Assembly (NCBI GenBank): GCA_029239355.1
Contig: JAQZAZ010000019.1
Span: 1 to 55,557, forward strand
Source: Sphingobacterium sp.
Lineage (GTDB): Bacteria > Bacteroidota > Bacteroidia > Sphingobacteriales > Sphingobacteriaceae
Direction of reading: 5' to 3'
Length of the DNA: 55,557 nt
The position numbers and the translations under genes are program-made. Shown piece by piece: positions 46,978 through 55,557 of this stretch. The notes below the pieces were generated by a model. That model saw only the letters and a list, made by a program, of their open reading frames with translations. It made no database searches and was not told where the DNA came from. Numbering within the stretch: position 1 is the first letter of the stretch; every line of letters starts with the position of its first letter.

Positions 46978-47010
46978 TGCCCCCAAAAAGTTAAACACTT
47001 TTTGAGGGCA
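46978..47010 (-). terminator. Terminator of the fourth SusC/SusD operon
   Basis: TGCCCCCAAAAAGT (46978-46991) and ACTTTTTGAGGGCA (46997-47010) form a 14-bp stem with one mismatch. On the minus strand it is followed by ATTTTTT. It lies 123 bases after the SusD stop. Confidence 0.75.
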
Positions 47011-47133
47011 ATGCAATGTTAAACAAACACCGGTCTTTTTTTGAAAGCGAAAATTGTTATGTCTATACTAGATCGTTTATTGCATAAACAGGACTATCTC
47101 GATTACGTAGACTATATCTCCTGGGACGAATAT

Positions 47134-48903
47134 CTACTCCAGCATCGGATTAAATTCGCCACCCCAGTCCTTATTTTGTTTGATGCTCGGATTCTTATCG
47201 ATCACTGATTGTGCGATCGGGAAGAAATAGTACGTATCGGGCACCAGATTTACTTTATTTCCGGTACTAGGCACCTGCAATACATTGTACTTAAACTGAT
47301 TCTCTTTCAGTTGGTAATTTTTTGCTAAGTCTGCCGCCGCTTTTAGATCCATATCTGTTCCATTTGCATTGGTCGCGATCGCTTCCACTCCCTGTTTGGT
47401 TTTATTGTTCAGGACAGCAAGCTTACGCAAGCGACGTAAGTCCCAAAACCGGTGCCCTTCGAAACAGAACTCGATATTTCTTTCCGCCAATATGGCTTCT
47501 CGCATCTCGGCTTTATTGCCTGCGGTAATACCATAGCTATTGTCCGTTCCGGATTCGATGCCAGCGCGCATTCGGATCTGCTTTAAAAGAGACATTGCCG
47601 TAGCAAGATCACCTGTTTCATTTGCTGTTTCAGCATAATTCAATATCACCTCTGCGTAGCGCATCAGCACAAAATCAACATCATACTGCGTCTCTACTTG
47701 CGTTTGTCGCAAAGAAAGTTTCGAATTTTTCAGAATAAAAAATCCCGTATAGCGATCCCTGTTCGAAGAAGTTGTTCCGGCTTTTGGATTTTCACCAAAA
47801 TTATCCAATGCATCAGCAATACCCAATGAGGTGTATTGTCTTTTTCCAGTTTTACCAGAAACCTCATAGATTTTTCCATTCCAGACAATAGATTTGTCAA
47901 AACGGGGGTCACGATTCTCCCAATACGTCTGTAAGAACTGTTCATCTGTCTTATGGTATTTACCTGTCAGATCTGTATAAAGTTTACCATCTTTCATGGG
48001 GAATTCTTTGACAAAATCCCATGTTGGGACAGCACTTGCTGTTCCACGGCTTTCCGATCCCGGCCGGACCCCATTATCCCAGCTAGCCACTTTATTAGGA
48101 TACGAGTTGATTACTGCAAAGACCACTTCAGGGCCTTTTTCCACCAAAGTGATATTGGCATAATCGGCGGTCAAGCTATACCCCTGTGCCTTCAATTGCT
48201 CATAAGCTTTTTTATTCACGGCATTTGCTTCCGCCCAATACGCATTGCTATAGGGATTCGAAGGATTAAATTGCGGCGAAGCTTTATATAACAATACTTT
48301 CGCCTTAAACGCTAAGGCAAAATTACCATCAATCCGGCCATAATCAGCTGCTCCCTTCCCAATCGTCATCGGCAGATTGGTCATCGCGTCATCCAGATCT
48401 TTTACAATTAAATCAAAACATTCTTTGGTACTGTTACGCGGGACTTTCAATTCATCGCTTTCCAGATCTTGCGGTTTTGTAATATAAGGCACACCACCAT
48501 GATACTTGACCATATTGAAATACATATAAGCACGCATAAACAGCGCCTGACCCAAAATAGACTTCTTGGTTGCATCATTTAATCCAGTACTTTCGATTAC
48601 CTTCTGGATGACGGTATTGATCTTGCGTATGGTTGTGTAATCCCAGGCTTTATAGGCGGCATTATTGACTGTAACCGCATTTAAGGGGAAGTTAATCCCA
48701 GCCAGCTGTTGCGAATTATTGTCTGCTCCATTACTCCAGTTTCCAAATAAGGTGTATAAATTGGCCAGATAGGCATTGACGAGATTGGGATCATTCCACA
48801 CCTTATCTTCGTTCACCGAATTGAGATCCTCAATATCCAATACATTTTTACAAGAAGCCGTTGTCAATAACAGGGCAACTAAAGGATAAAATATCTTTTT
48901 CAT
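47134..48903 (-). CDS. SusD/RagB-family outer-membrane lipoprotein (fourth pair)
   Basis: The 589-residue protein has an SPII signal (LLTTASCKNVLD, Cys 19). It continues with DIEDLNSVNEDKVWNDPNLVNAYLANLY, the SusD helices (KSILGQALFMRAYMYFNMVKYHGGVPYI) and the late motif ERNIEFCFEGHRFWDLRRLRKL. The C-terminus WGGEFNPMLE matches the relic at 25979-26038. It lies 13 bases after its SusC partner. The operon has no linked enzyme or regulator, so the substrate is open. The length and motifs are typical of the RagB branch. Confidence 0.95.
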   Translation of the reverse strand: MKKIFYPLVALLLTTASCKNVLDIEDLNSVNEDKVWNDPNLVNAYLANLYTLFGNWSNGADNNSQQLAGINFPLNAVTVNNAAYKAWDYTTIRKINTVIQKVIESTGLNDATKKSILGQALFMRAYMYFNMVKYHGGVPYITKPQDLESDELKVPRNSTKECFDLIVKDLDDAMTNLPMTIGKGAADYGRIDGNFALAFKAKVLLYKASPQFNPSNPYSNAYWAEANAVNKKAYEQLKAQGYSLTADYANITLVEKGPEVVFAVINSYPNKVASWDNGVRPGSESRGTASAVPTWDFVKEFPMKDGKLYTDLTGKYHKTDEQFLQTYWENRDPRFDKSIVWNGKIYEVSGKTGKRQYTSLGIADALDNFGENPKAGTTSSNRDRYTGFFILKNSKLSLRQTQVETQYDVDFVLMRYAEVILNYAETANETGDLATAMSLLKQIRMRAGIESGTDNSYGITAGNKAEMREAILAERNIEFCFEGHRFWDLRRLRKLAVLNNKTKQGVEAIATNANGTDMDLKAAADLAKNYQLKENQFKYNVLQVPSTGNKVNLVPDTYYFFPIAQSVIDKNPSIKQNKDWGGEFNPMLE

Positions 48904-48916
48904 CTTTAAAAATCAA

Positions 48917-51900
48917 TTAAAATTTAACATCTAGGCCCAAGGTGAACGTTTTCATCACCGGATAGGAATCGTACATTTTCTGTTCCGGATCGTGGAATTC
49001 CTTCATTGGTGAGAAAACAAATAGATTGGTACCATTTAAGAATATGTTGACACTCTTCATTTTGATTTTTTCCATCATGGCCTGTGGCAACGTATACGAA
49101 ATGTTCAAATCCCGTAACCGCATATAAGCGCCATTGCGGATCCAAAATGTTGATGAGGCAGCACCCGATTCCTGCCAGTTATAGCCCACAGGTCGCGGAT
49201 ATTTAGCGTCGGTATTTTCAGGTGTCCAAACATCCGAAGTCCAAATTGGATAGTACGGTCTAAAAGTATCCCCATGCTGACGCATACCAGCGCCTTCCTG
49301 ATTGCTAATCACGCGATCATAAGCCAATACTCCCTGAAATAAGGCCGAGACATAGAAACCTTTCCAGCTGGCATTAAATCCAAATCCATAGTTAATGCGA
49401 GGCGTATTATTCTCCGAAAGTAGTTGCGCATCATTGTCGTCGATAATGCCATCAGGCTGATCGGCATAATTCTGTCCACGAATATCTTTATAGAGAATCA
49501 TCCCTGGATAAGGATCACGGCCATAAGTCTTAAATCCTTTTGCTTTTAGGGCATCTGCCTCCGCTTGCGTGCGGACCAATCCCGACGCTTCCAGGCCAAC
49601 AATGCGGTTTTCAGGGCGTCCTACTTTGGAACGAAAGTTTTCCCTTCCCCCCGCAGCATAAGAAGGTTCTTCATCGAAGATATCCCACCGATCTTTTGCA
49701 TAACCCATATTGGCATTCAGACCATAAGAGACCTCCCCGATCCGGTCGCTCCAGTTGAATGAGACCTCTCCCCCCCGAAAGCTTCGAGCCGCATAGTTCT
49801 CCGGTGCCAGCGCTCGGCCATAGTTATCCGGAACCTTTATCCCTCTTGTCCCAAGGATATCTGTTTCCTTCCGGATAAAGCCATCCAAACTACCCGTTAG
49901 TTTATTCTGAACAAAACCAAAGTCAATACCAACATTATAGCTTTTTGATTTTGTCCAGGTCAGATTCGTGGTTGGATTATCCAGATAGGTTATTCCGGTA
50001 TAATAACTATCGCCAAAAATATATCCGGGAACTGGAGTTCTTGTTCCTGTCCGTGAAGTGATAATAGAACTATATTTTTCCATGTAGGAATAAGGTAATA
50101 TCGAATAACCTTCCACATCCACAAAGTTACCTGAGCTTCCGTACGAGGCTCTCAATTTTAGGTCGCTGACTGTATTTTTGATGGAAGAAAAGAAATTTTC
50201 ATCCGAGATACGCCAGCCAAGGGACATAGACGGGAAAAATCCCCAACGCTTGTCATTTGGAAACAAAGGTGAGCCATCATAACGAAAAGAGAATTCCGCA
50301 ATATACTTGTCCGCATAGTTATAGTTCGCCCGACCGATTACTCCACGTCGTGCATCCATCAATTCAAAAGCATCCGTCGATCGCATGCTTCTGTCAGTTG
50401 GATAAATATACATTTGGTCCAACGGAATAATAGGATTTTCGGCACGCGATGTAATGTTGGTATTCCCTGATTTAAACTGCTCATAAACGACCAAGCCATC
50501 CACGGTATGTTTACCAAACTTGCGGTTATAGTTTAAAAACCAATCCACCTGGTATTGCCATTTTCGCTGTGGATTGTAGTCCATAAAAGGCTGTGCCTGG
50601 CTGAAAGTAAAAACATTGGTTCTATCTTCCGAAGGTGGCGCTGGGATAAAACGGTTTCCATCTGGATTCAGGGAGGTGAATGTATAATTCTTTTGAAAAC
50701 TCATATAGCGCTTACGCATATAATCTTCTGCCACATAACTTCCTACCAATTTTGTAGAAAGTCCTTCTAACAGTTTATCCAATTTCAAATTCAGTGTCAT
50801 AATCGGATTTACCTGACGTACCTTACGATCGATATACCGGTCGCCGATCACCTGGTCAATTACATTCCAGGCCTGCCAGCTTCCCATTGGTGTCTGTACC
50901 GGATAAGCCGTTGGTGTATTGCTCGGGGCACCATCTGCAGTCAGATAAAATGGATACATTTTAGGCCAGTTGAAGGTAACCCTATAAAAATCCGAAACAT
51001 CGAAATCGTCGTCATTGGATGAGGTACTAAAGGGCCAGAAGAACCTGTTGGAGTTTGTCTGGTTTGCTGAGATGTTAAAATCCAGGCTAAATGCATCACT
51101 GATTTTCGCCGAAATATTGCTACGCAGATTGAACTTTTCGTGGTCCAGTGATTTATAAGATCCATTTTCCTTCCTATAGCTTAGTAATGCATAGTAAGTA
51201 ATCTTGTCCCCCCCACCGTTCACCGCAATAGATTGACGGTGACTGAAAGGATTTCGCCAAATGACATCATTGGCATTGTAATTTTTATCTTTAAAATAAT
51301 CAAATTCTCGTTGCCCGTTTGGCGCTAGCCAAGGTTCTGTTTTTTTTCCCTGTTCCCAACGGAATTGGGAAACCCTATTCTGATAGGTCAGTTCATCTGT
51401 AGCCGTTGTCAGGTTGGCCAATAACGTCTGTGTGGGTGAGCTGAAGGAATAATTGCTCTGCACATTGAATACAGGCGCCTGAGAAGTTCCTTTTTTCGTC
51501 GTCACGAGAACCACACCGTTACCTGCTCGTGTACCATAGACAGCGGCAGTTCCAGCATCTTTTAGGAAGCTCATTTGATCGACTTCGTTGGCCTCCAGGG
51601 CATCGAAAGCGGCTTTATCGCGCACCACTCCATCGATCACATACAAGGGCTCGACAGCAGCCCCACGGATGCGTAATGAAGAGGAAGCCCCAGCCATCCC
51701 TGAGGTGTTGGTCACATTTACCCCAGCAGCCCTTCCTGCCAATGTATTGGAAAGATTGGATGGCGAAATGTTTTTCAATTGCTCAGAATTGACAGCTGCT
51801 ACTGCACCCGTTAGATTTCCTTTTTTTTGTTTCCCGTATCCCACGATAACCACTTCTTCCAATGCTTCGGAATTACTCATCATCGTGACGTTAACGGCTC

Positions 51901-52222
51901 CGCTACCTACAGCAACTTCCTGCCTTGTGTAGCCCTGAAAGTTGATCACCAGAAAATCGCCCCGTTTGGCACGAATGGAAAAGCTACCGTTAGCGTCAGT
52001 CGAAGCTTGTATCGTACTGCCCTTCACAGTGATGGTCGCTCCTGCAAGCGGTTCCCCTTTTTCATTCTTTACATTACCCGAAATTTGCTCTTGTTCGACA
52101 TGAAAGTAGCTCTGTTTCGATTTCAAATTGCTCGCAAATAAATTCGGAGACGAGCACAAAAGACTAAGACCTAGGAGGCTTAATGGTCTAGCTTTGCTGT
52201 AAAAAAGATAATTCTTTTTCAT
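48917..52222 (-). CDS. SusC/RagA-family TonB-dependent outer-membrane transporter (fourth pair)
   Basis: The 1101-residue protein has a signal peptide (about 1-30; LLCSSPNLFAS) and a carboxypeptidase regulatory-like domain (about 46-115; ISGNVKNEKGEPLAGATITVKG). The plug is at about 120-245 (ALEEVVIVGYGKQKKGNLTGAV, PLYVIDGVVRD, AAVYGTRAGNGVVLVTTKKG), followed by a beta barrel ending GLDVKF. There is no STN domain, so no direct link to a FecR/sigma pair. It forms a two-gene operon with SusD. A 51-codon ORF lies 170 bases upstream on the same strand. Confidence 0.95.
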   Translation of the reverse strand: MKKNYLFYSKARPLSLLGLSLLCSSPNLFASNLKSKQSYFHVEQEQISGNVKNEKGEPLAGATITVKGSTIQASTDANGSFSIRAKRGDFLVINFQGYTRQEVAVGSGAVNVTMMSNSEALEEVVIVGYGKQKKGNLTGAVAAVNSEQLKNISPSNLSNTLAGRAAGVNVTNTSGMAGASSSLRIRGAAVEPLYVIDGVVRDKAAFDALEANEVDQMSFLKDAGTAAVYGTRAGNGVVLVTTKKGTSQAPVFNVQSNYSFSSPTQTLLANLTTATDELTYQNRVSQFRWEQGKKTEPWLAPNGQREFDYFKDKNYNANDVIWRNPFSHRQSIAVNGGGDKITYYALLSYRKENGSYKSLDHEKFNLRSNISAKISDAFSLDFNISANQTNSNRFFWPFSTSSNDDDFDVSDFYRVTFNWPKMYPFYLTADGAPSNTPTAYPVQTPMGSWQAWNVIDQVIGDRYIDRKVRQVNPIMTLNLKLDKLLEGLSTKLVGSYVAEDYMRKRYMSFQKNYTFTSLNPDGNRFIPAPPSEDRTNVFTFSQAQPFMDYNPQRKWQYQVDWFLNYNRKFGKHTVDGLVVYEQFKSGNTNITSRAENPIIPLDQMYIYPTDRSMRSTDAFELMDARRGVIGRANYNYADKYIAEFSFRYDGSPLFPNDKRWGFFPSMSLGWRISDENFFSSIKNTVSDLKLRASYGSSGNFVDVEGYSILPYSYMEKYSSIITSRTGTRTPVPGYIFGDSYYTGITYLDNPTTNLTWTKSKSYNVGIDFGFVQNKLTGSLDGFIRKETDILGTRGIKVPDNYGRALAPENYAARSFRGGEVSFNWSDRIGEVSYGLNANMGYAKDRWDIFDEEPSYAAGGRENFRSKVGRPENRIVGLEASGLVRTQAEADALKAKGFKTYGRDPYPGMILYKDIRGQNYADQPDGIIDDNDAQLLSENNTPRINYGFGFNASWKGFYVSALFQGVLAYDRVISNQEGAGMRQHGDTFRPYYPIWTSDVWTPENTDAKYPRPVGYNWQESGAASSTFWIRNGAYMRLRDLNISYTLPQAMMEKIKMKSVNIFLNGTNLFVFSPMKEFHDPEQKMYDSYPVMKTFTLGLDVKF

Positions 52223-52392
52223 AATTAAGATGGAGGTTTAGATAATAGTTTACAAACAATTACTAAAGGTTCATTGGTGTCTATCTTTTATAAAAAAATA
52301 ATAAAAGATAATTGATTCTTACAGGAAATTAAATAAAAGAATCTAAAATTCAAACTGTTTTTTATGTTTTGTAAGGAAATTACTAAAATAAT
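52223..52392. other. Leader or promoter region of the fourth SusC/SusD operon
   Basis: 170 AT-rich bases between the 51-codon ORF and SusC. No TAnnTTTG element or hairpin was seen. Confidence 0.4.
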
Positions 52393-52548
52393 TCACTCAC
52401 TGTTTTTATAAAAATTCATCAGACCACAAGTTTCCCATGAATGGGCATATTTCACAAAGGCAGAATCATTCCGGGCAAAAAAGGCAGCTGCTTTGTTATC
52501 GAGAGATGGATCGTATAGTTGATCTGAGAAGCTAAAGAGTGATAACAT
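52393..52548 (-). CDS. Small 51-residue ORF upstream of SusC, unknown function
   Basis: The minus strand carries an ATG-started frame of 51 codons ending TGA. Its composition looks protein-like: an opening MLSLFSFSDQLYDPSLDNKA, then AAAFFARNDSAFVKYAHSWE and a tail TCGLMNFYKNSE. The frame continues upstream for ten more codons (VARRPSISV) before a stop. The DNA is less AT-rich than its surroundings. I do not recognise a family. It may be a small protein, or a relic of a longer gene. No -7 element was found upstream. Confidence 0.35.
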   Translation of the reverse strand: MLSLFSFSDQLYDPSLDNKAAAFFARNDSAFVKYAHSWETCGLMNFYKNSE

Positions 52549-52747
52549 TACTGAGATTGAAGGTCTTCTCGCTACCTAAATTTTGCTTTTCATTGAAATT
52601 AAAAGACAATTATCTGGCAACATTAGGTTCGCATATATCACAAATTTGTACTGACAAAGCCCCTTATTAAATAAAACGATTGAGCCAGTTTTTTAAAATG
52701 TAGCTATTAATCGACAAGTCTACACCCCTGCTTTCATTTTTAAGTAT

Positions 52748-52755
52748 TAAATTTG
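52748..52755 (+). promoter_or_regulatory. -7 promoter element (TAAATTTG) for the hybrid kinase
   Basis: It is an exact TAnnTTTG match 56 bases before the GTG start at 52812. No clear -33 element was seen. Confidence 0.45.
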
Positions 52756-52811
52756 AGTTCCATATTAAACAAAGAGGCGGGCATCGATTTATTTTTTGAA
52801 AGAATAGAAAC

Positions 52812-54935
52812 GTGAAAAATAATAGAAAAATATTTATTTTCAGGACAATTTTAATTGCATTCCTGATTCTTTCATTAGTATATATCGGTTCGATATTTAC
52901 CTACCAATATATTGAGTATCAAAAAACGGAAGCTCGCCTCAATAAAGCTTATAGTTCAAAAAATCAGTTGACTAATTTATTTTATGACCTCTTTGCATCC
53001 TATAATGCCGCTGGTAATGCCTTTCGCTCCTATACGGTAGATTTTAGTGCTGAAAACTTAGCAAACTATACAAAAAATCTAGATAGCCTCCGTTTTTACA
53101 TTGATTCGCTCTCCACCCTCTCTTCTAAAAAGGGAATTTCCCTTTCGTCCAATACCCCATTGGAGCAAAATATCCATCTCTCGGATGAATTCGTACGTAT
53201 TAAGAAAACTGTAGATAATATGATTTTCTTGGCAAAAGATTCTCTTTCTCTTTTGACCAAAACCAGTCGTACCATAACCCCTACAAGAAAGCAAATAGAT
53301 GCCGATTCTGTTGTCAGTAAAATATTAAGAGATACCGCCTTAACTGTCAGTAAAAAAGATACAATCGTCAGGAAAAAAGAAAAACTCTTTACTCGGATAT
53401 TTAGAGCAAAAAACGACACCTTGGTATCAGATAGATTGCAACAACAGTTTAACGTCAATCAAATCAAAGCAATTCATAACCAAATTCAGACCTTGATTGA
53501 ACAAAATGAATCCTTCTATAAACAAGATTTTAGCAAAATCCGTCGTTCTTTTGTCGAACTTCAGGCAAAGGAAAGACAATTGCTGCAATCAAATTATGCG
53601 CTTTTTAATACGATCAGTACTGCACTTCTTAAAATAAAAACACAAGAAGATGAATCTTTACGAGCTGCAGAAATACAAGATTTCACACTATACAAGAAAA
53701 ACTCCGCTATTTTCGGCAAACAGGTTATTGCATCGATCATTTTAATGATCATTATGGTGACATTGATCTTGTCTTATCATTACAATACGATCATTTATGA
53801 GCGTAAAATCACAGCTGCAAGAGACTATGCATTGCACACCGCAAAGGAAAAAACCAGCATATTGGCTAATGTGAGTCATGATGTACGTACACCTATCAAT
53901 TCACTGATCAGTGTAATTGATTTATTAAAAAATAATACATCCAACAATCGCATAAATCCAGTATTATTGGATTCCGTTACGCAGGATATCCAGGTCATTA
54001 ACGATACTGTTGAAGATATCCTTAATCTTGGTAAATTAGAGTCAGGCATGCTGGAAATTAAGGAAGAATATTTTTCACCGGCCAATCTACTTAGCAACTT
54101 AATAAAAATGCAAAAGGCACAGGCGGATAAAAAAGGCCTTGAGTTAATCAGCCAGATCGCCATTGAGCAGAATATCTTAATTAAAAGCGGGGCATATCGT
54201 TTGCGCCAGATCGTCTCCAATCTCTTAAGTAATGCCATTAAATATACCGAAGAAGGAAAGATAGAGATAAAAGCATTTATCAATCGTGAGACGAAGAAAA
54301 CCTTGCAGATAGAGGTTAAAGATACAGGCAGGGGGATTTCGGCCAAAGATCAAGACCATATCTTTGAACAATACTACATGACTGACATCAAGTCCAAAAA
54401 TAGCTTTGGGCTGGGATTGCATATTTCCAAGCTTATGGCGGAGCAACTAAATGGAACCTTAAGCGTTGAAAGTAAGCAAGGCAAAGGGTCAACCTTTACA
54501 TTAATCGTGCCCATTGCCGATGAAAGGAAAAACATGAAGGAGTTTAGCACAGCGCACAATCTATCAGAAAACCTACACATTGTTGTTATTGACGATAATG
54601 CGATCAACAACTTATTCGTTAAGCAAGCTTTGCAACGTTTCAAAAATGTACAGGTTTTTCAGGACGCGCAGCTTGCAATGGAATACCTACAAAATCATGC
54701 GAGCGATGTTGTTATCACCGACCTTCGGATGAAAGGCCCCAGTGGTTGGGATATCCTGAATTTGGTTAAAGACAATAATATTGTTCAAGGATCAAACAGC
54801 AAAGTAATCGCATTGACATCAGATGAATCACAGGTAACCACACAGCAACCTGAAGGACAGGTCCATCATTTCGATGGACTTATGATCAAACCGTTTAACC
54901 TCTCAAATTTCTTGCAGCTTATTTCCACACTTTAA
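52812..54935 (+). CDS. Hybrid sensor histidine kinase with C-terminal receiver domain
   Basis: The 707-residue protein starts at GTG. Two membrane spans (about 10-33 and 300-320) bound a periplasmic region of about 265 residues rich in coiled coil (INQ-, EQNESFYKQDFSKIRR-like segments). HisKA follows with NVSHDVRTP (phospho-acceptor His 356). The ATPase domain has N-box NLLSNAIKYTEEG, G1 DTGRGIS and G2 FGLGLHIS. The receiver domain spans about 590-707, with acidic pocket VVIDDNA and phospho-acceptor Asp 637 in VVITDLRMKGPSG, and the Lys of MIKPF near 695. There is no DNA-binding output, so it must act through a separate phosphotransfer or response regulator partner. It lies upstream of, and in the opposite direction to, the fourth SusC/SusD operon; a link between them is possible but unproven. 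Confidence 0.93.
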   Translation: MKNNRKIFIFRTILIAFLILSLVYIGSIFTYQYIEYQKTEARLNKAYSSKNQLTNLFYDLFASYNAAGNAFRSYTVDFSAENLANYTKNLDSLRFYIDSLSTLSSKKGISLSSNTPLEQNIHLSDEFVRIKKTVDNMIFLAKDSLSLLTKTSRTITPTRKQIDADSVVSKILRDTALTVSKKDTIVRKKEKLFTRIFRAKNDTLVSDRLQQQFNVNQIKAIHNQIQTLIEQNESFYKQDFSKIRRSFVELQAKERQLLQSNYALFNTISTALLKIKTQEDESLRAAEIQDFTLYKKNSAIFGKQVIASIILMIIMVTLILSYHYNTIIYERKITAARDYALHTAKEKTSILANVSHDVRTPINSLISVIDLLKNNTSNNRINPVLLDSVTQDIQVINDTVEDILNLGKLESGMLEIKEEYFSPANLLSNLIKMQKAQADKKGLELISQIAIEQNILIKSGAYRLRQIVSNLLSNAIKYTEEGKIEIKAFINRETKKTLQIEVKDTGRGISAKDQDHIFEQYYMTDIKSKNSFGLGLHISKLMAEQLNGTLSVESKQGKGSTFTLIVPIADERKNMKEFSTAHNLSENLHIVVIDDNAINNLFVKQALQRFKNVQVFQDAQLAMEYLQNHASDVVITDLRMKGPSGWDILNLVKDNNIVQGSNSKVIALTSDESQVTTQQPEGQVHHFDGLMIKPFNLSNFLQLISTL

Positions 54936-55191
54936 TAACACAGACAATATCAAGGTGTCCTCTATAGTAACGAGGCGCGATTCCCCTTTTACACCATACT
55001 ATTTTACGAATCCTTTGGAAATTCAAACATACTGATATGTAATTTTGAAGGTAAGATTCTCTGACTTACATCATAAATATATCTTACTAGCTTGCCACAT
55101 GAACGAATAAACAACGATAATCGTTTACACATAGCTATGATGTGATTTTCTTCGAGCTATTTATTTTCCCCAACCCCGGGATGGCCGGCGG

Positions 55192-55389
55192 ATCTCTGTG
55201 CAGGCACTTTATACTGTTTATCGAACAATAAACAATCACTTTAAAAAGATATTGAATTCCTTCGACAACAAGGAAGCGCTAATTTCTCCCAGTGTCTTCA
55301 ATGCTAAACCAAAGACTTTTAAAGCTGTATTTCGAGGTGCCAGAGATGCTCCTTTTTTCTTACATCGAGTGATGAAAATCTCTACTTAA
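55192..55389 (+). pseudogene. C-terminal relic of an ISAon1-type transposase
   Basis: The last 60 or so residues of this frame (TINNHFKKILNSFDNKEA, then VFNAKPKTFKAVFRGARDAPFF and LHRVMKIST) align by eye with the end of ISAon1-family transposases, which read like SFNAKIKAFRAQFRGVRDISFFLYRLAKIYA in segments. The catalytic core is absent and conserved positions are changed (ESFNAK to SVFNAK), so the fragment is dead. After the stop, CCCCAAAACTTTCGGTATGATCC-like DNA may be the old right terminal repeat. It lies 126 bases from the rRNA gene. Confidence 0.6.
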
Positions 55390-55472
55390 AAAAACATTTC
55401 CCCAAAACTTTCGGTATGATCCAACGTCTGCGCCTGCCAGCGGCACTGTTTTTCGAAGAGTATGTAAACGCA

Positions 55473-55505
55473 GGAAGCCCTTGACTGTTTCCAGCAAGGG
55501 CTTCC
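55473..55505 (-). terminator. Probable rRNA operon terminator
   Basis: GGAAGCCCTTG (55473-55483) and CAAGGGCTTCC (55495-55505) form a perfect 11-bp stem with an 11-base loop. It is directly downstream of the 5S rRNA 3' end on the minus strand. Confidence 0.65.
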
Positions 55506-55514
55506 GTGTAAAAA

Positions 55515-55557
55515 AAGGCACCGACCTACTCTCCCACCTGTTACGGCAATACCATCG
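55515..55557 (-). rRNA. rrf: 5S rRNA, 3' end only (continues past the window)
   Basis: On the minus strand the last bases read GGTGGGAGAGTAGGTCGGTGCC, the conserved 3' end of bacterial 5S rRNA, followed by a T run and the hairpin at 55473-55505. The rest of the gene and, presumably, the 23S and 16S genes lie to the right of the window. Confidence 0.9.

Larger units (their letters stand above)
46399..47133. other. Intergenic region upstream of the M60 operon
   Basis: 735 very AT-rich bases between the M60 operon start and the end of the next SusD gene. It holds the terminator at 46978-47010, AATCGATTGCG at 46560-46570 and AAACGATTGCA at 46581-46591. No TAnnTTTG element in the right orientation was found. 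A 94-codon frame here overlaps the terminator and is not accepted as a gene. Confidence 0.5.

Noticed and set aside
46732..47016. 94-codon minus-strand frame between the M60 operon and the fourth SusD
   Set aside because: Its start lies within the terminator hairpin at 46978-47010, it lacks recognisable motifs, and it is rich in Phe, Asn and Lys as expected for translated AT-rich DNA.
53876..54346. 156-codon minus-strand frame inside the hybrid kinase
   Set aside because: It is antisense to the conserved HisKA and ATPase domains and follows their codon pattern.
1..55557. CRISPR arrays, tRNA genes, riboswitches, prophage or intact insertion sequences
   Set aside because: No regularly spaced repeats, cloverleaf patterns, integrase or intact transposase genes were seen on reading both strands; only a transposase relic and a partial 5S rRNA were found.

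Overview
The window looks like a chromosomal segment of a Bacteroidota bacterium, most probably Sphingobacterium or a close relative in the Sphingobacteriaceae. The grounds are four SusC/SusD outer-membrane pairs, an ECF sigma/FecR pair, many SPII lipoproteins, AT-rich intergenic DNA, weak Shine-Dalgarno signals and several matches to the Bacteroidota -7 promoter element TAnnTTTG. No database search was possible, so family names rest on recognition of motifs and architecture.

Layout. 1-1673: the tail of an unknown gene, then a secreted TlpA-like thioredoxin protein, closed by a two-way terminator. 1727-10838 (minus): an ECF sigma - FecR - SusC (with STN domain) - SusD trans-envelope signalling operon with its own terminator, followed by a Tat-exported phosphocholine-type phospholipase C. 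11131-16606 (minus): a DUF3843-like protein, a CpsB/YwqE-type PHP phosphatase, and a two-gene unit of a DUF4836-like protein and a lipoprotein. 16988-19500 (plus): a fimbrillin-like/NUC1 nuclease fusion and a HAD phosphatase. 19571-25418: a GH20-GH29 operon divergent from a GH2 enzyme. 25614-25892: a small DUF4342-like membrane protein.

26143-46398 (minus) is the most striking part: twelve tightly spaced genes forming one 20-kb operon. It begins with two successive copies of a four-gene module (SusC, SusD, fasciclin-domain lipoprotein, DUF5007/DUF5008-type lipoprotein). It continues with a LamG/DUF4983 protein, an M60 (enhancin/mucinase-type) metallopeptidase with an F5/8 domain, a second LamG/DUF4983 protein and an F5/8-type lipoprotein. 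No glycoside hydrolase is present; the only clear hydrolase is the M60 peptidase. The two DUF4983 proteins have an alkaline-phosphatase-like N-terminal half whose metal-site motifs are degraded, so they may be binding proteins rather than enzymes. A short relic of another SusD C-terminus lies just beyond the operon's terminator.

47134-52222 (minus): a fourth SusC/SusD pair without enzymes. Upstream of it is an overlooked 51-codon ORF (52393-52548). 52812-54935 (plus): a hybrid histidine kinase ending in a receiver domain. 55192-55389: the C-terminal relic of an ISAon1-type transposase. The window ends inside a 5S rRNA gene on the minus strand.

Taken together, the M60 operon, the GH20/GH29/GH2 cluster, the PLC and the nuclease suggest scavenging of glycoproteins, glycans, phospholipids and nucleic acids from host or decaying biomass. 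This functional link is inferred from content and proximity, not shown.
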